Of a DNA stretch of 17,530 bases, positions 16,939-17,530 are shown piece after piece. The notes beneath the pieces were generated by a model. That model had not been told where the DNA came from and made no database searches. It was given only the letters and a program-made list of their open reading frames with translations. The translations under genes were made by a program, and so were the position numbers. Source of the DNA: Chloromonas sp. AAM2 (lineage: Eukaryota > Chlorophyta > Chlorophyceae > Chlamydomonadales > Chlamydomonadaceae); NCBI GenBank assembly GCA_004335635.1, contig QAXH01006076.1:1-17530 (forward strand). The letters run 5' to 3'. Numbering within the stretch: position 1 is the first letter of the stretch; each line of letters begins with the position of its first letter.

Positions 16939-17530
16939 CTGCACCGCAGCACACGCGTACAGGCAGACAGACTAGATTGTTTTTTAGATGAATCCAGGCG
17001 CACACGCTGCTCAGCAAGTTGTTATTGTTATTGCTTTAGACCTGTCAGAGGGCAAGTAAGGAAAGAAATTGACGGCCGCCCACGGATCGCCATTGAACCC
17101 ATAACAACAAGTGCAAGCCGTACAAGCGAACACCCTGGTGCACGGACGGCTAATCAGCAGAGGGCATACAACCCTCGTGCCGGTGCTTCACGCCAGCTGA
17201 TCAGTGCCGGTGCTTCACACCAGCTGATGAGTGCCCGTGCTTCACACCAGCTGATGAGCGCCGGTGCTTCACACCAGCTGATCAGTGCCGGTGCTTCACA
17301 CCAGCTGATGAGTGCCGGTGCTTCACACCGGCTGATGAGTGCCGGTGCTTCACGCCAGCTGATGAGTGCCCGTGCTTCACGCCAGCTGATGAGTGCCCGT
17401 GCTTCACGCCAGCTGATGAGCGCCGGTGCTTCACACCAGCTGATGAGCGCCCGTGCTTCACACCAGCTGATGAGTGCCGGTGCTTCACACCAGCTGATCA
17501 GCGCCGGTGCTTCACACCAGCTGATGAGTG
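16828..17530 (+). CDS. open-ended ORF running into the 27-bp minisatellite (speculative)
   Basis: From ATG 16828, in a gaccATGG Kozak context, one frame stays open for 234 codons to the right edge. The first about 117 codons are non-repetitive (MEEDHIPQVTHPDQQ at the start, EIDGRPRIAIEPITT mid-way); the rest repeats a nonapeptide AGASHQLMS with variants ARASRQLMS and AGASHQLIS. It overlaps, on the opposite strand, the splice-supported exon 16938-16861, which argues that at least the beginning is a chance ORF. The repeat part stays open simply because its 27-bp period is a multiple of three. Confidence 0.15.
   Translation, partial: MEEDHIPQVTHPDQQSAQPCVHIRPPALHLDGAIQAHLHRSTRVQADRLDCFLDESRRTRCSASCYCYCFRPVRGQVRKEIDGRPRIAIEPITTSASRTSEHPGARTANQQRAYNPRAGASRQLISAGASHQLMSARASHQLMSAGASHQLISAGASHQLMSAGASHRLMSAGASRQLMSARASRQLMSARASRQLMSAGASHQLMSARASHQLMSAGASHQLISAGASHQLMS
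17177..17530. repeat. 27-bp minisatellite, 13 full units plus 3 bp, running off the window
   Basis: The unit begins GTGCCGGTGCTTCACACCAG and ends CTGATGA. Thirteen units run head to tail with exact 27-bp spacing and continue past the edge. Variation is confined to a few positions: GTGCC/GCGCC, CGG/CCG, CACACC/CACGCC, GATGA/GATCA, and one CCGGCTG. Nearly every unit holds the palindrome CAGCTG. Plus-strand frames read CRCFTPADE or AGASHQLMS; minus-strand frames read HSSAGVKHR or ISWCEAPAL. Confidence 0.95.

Noticed and set aside
17060..17085. AAGAAATTGACGG resembling a conserved small-subunit rRNA segment
   Set aside because: Similarity stops after 13 bases and the following sequence does not match rRNA.
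17177..17530. CRISPR-like array
   Set aside because: The repeat is contiguous 27-bp units without spacers and the window is eukaryotic.

Overview
The window is nuclear DNA of a eukaryote. Coding sequence is broken into short exons (66 to about 420 bp) by GT-AG introns of roughly 100-800 bp, with phase-consistent joins, good Kozak contexts, Ala/Ser/Pro/Gly-rich low-complexity protein segments, many microsatellites and minisatellites, and small transposons inside introns. The style and gene content (a GST-like plus EMAP-II tRNA-binding protein of the plant/Arc1p type and a MEST-like hydrolase) suggest a green alga, perhaps a chlorophycean. That placement is inference; nothing here proves a species.

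Layout: (1) 86-3636, minus strand: an AIMP1/Arc1p-like tRNA-binding cofactor of aminoacyl-tRNA synthetases. Eight exons are reconstructed; the C-terminus runs off the left edge. (2) 3637-5140: divergent intergenic region with a dispersed repeat and a small minus-strand ORF. (3) 5141-10201, plus strand: an alpha/beta-hydrolase resembling animal MEST, ten exons, complete to a stop codon, with a long Ser/Pro/Gly-rich tail. Two of its introns carry members of one short inverted-repeat transposon family. (4) 10202-13696: no gene I can defend; repeats, hairpins and weak ORFs. (5) 13697-15016, minus: an unrecognised Ser/Pro-rich protein with many S/T-P sites and an apparent frame break near its 3' end. 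(6) 15277-15617, minus: likely C-terminal exons of another unrecognised gene. (7) 16308-16938, minus: the last two exons of a further gene that must begin beyond the right edge or within the repeat region. (8) 17177-17530: a 27-bp minisatellite running off the right edge, open in two plus-strand and two minus-strand frames.

The genes show no evident shared pathway; this is ordinary eukaryotic gene order. The most notable points are an intron whose ends carry a coding-like direct duplication (a signature of recent intron gain), the MEST-like hydrolase with an Asp nucleophile and an added tail, and the TACCGTRCTG inverted-repeat element family. I found no evidence of a new multi-gene system.
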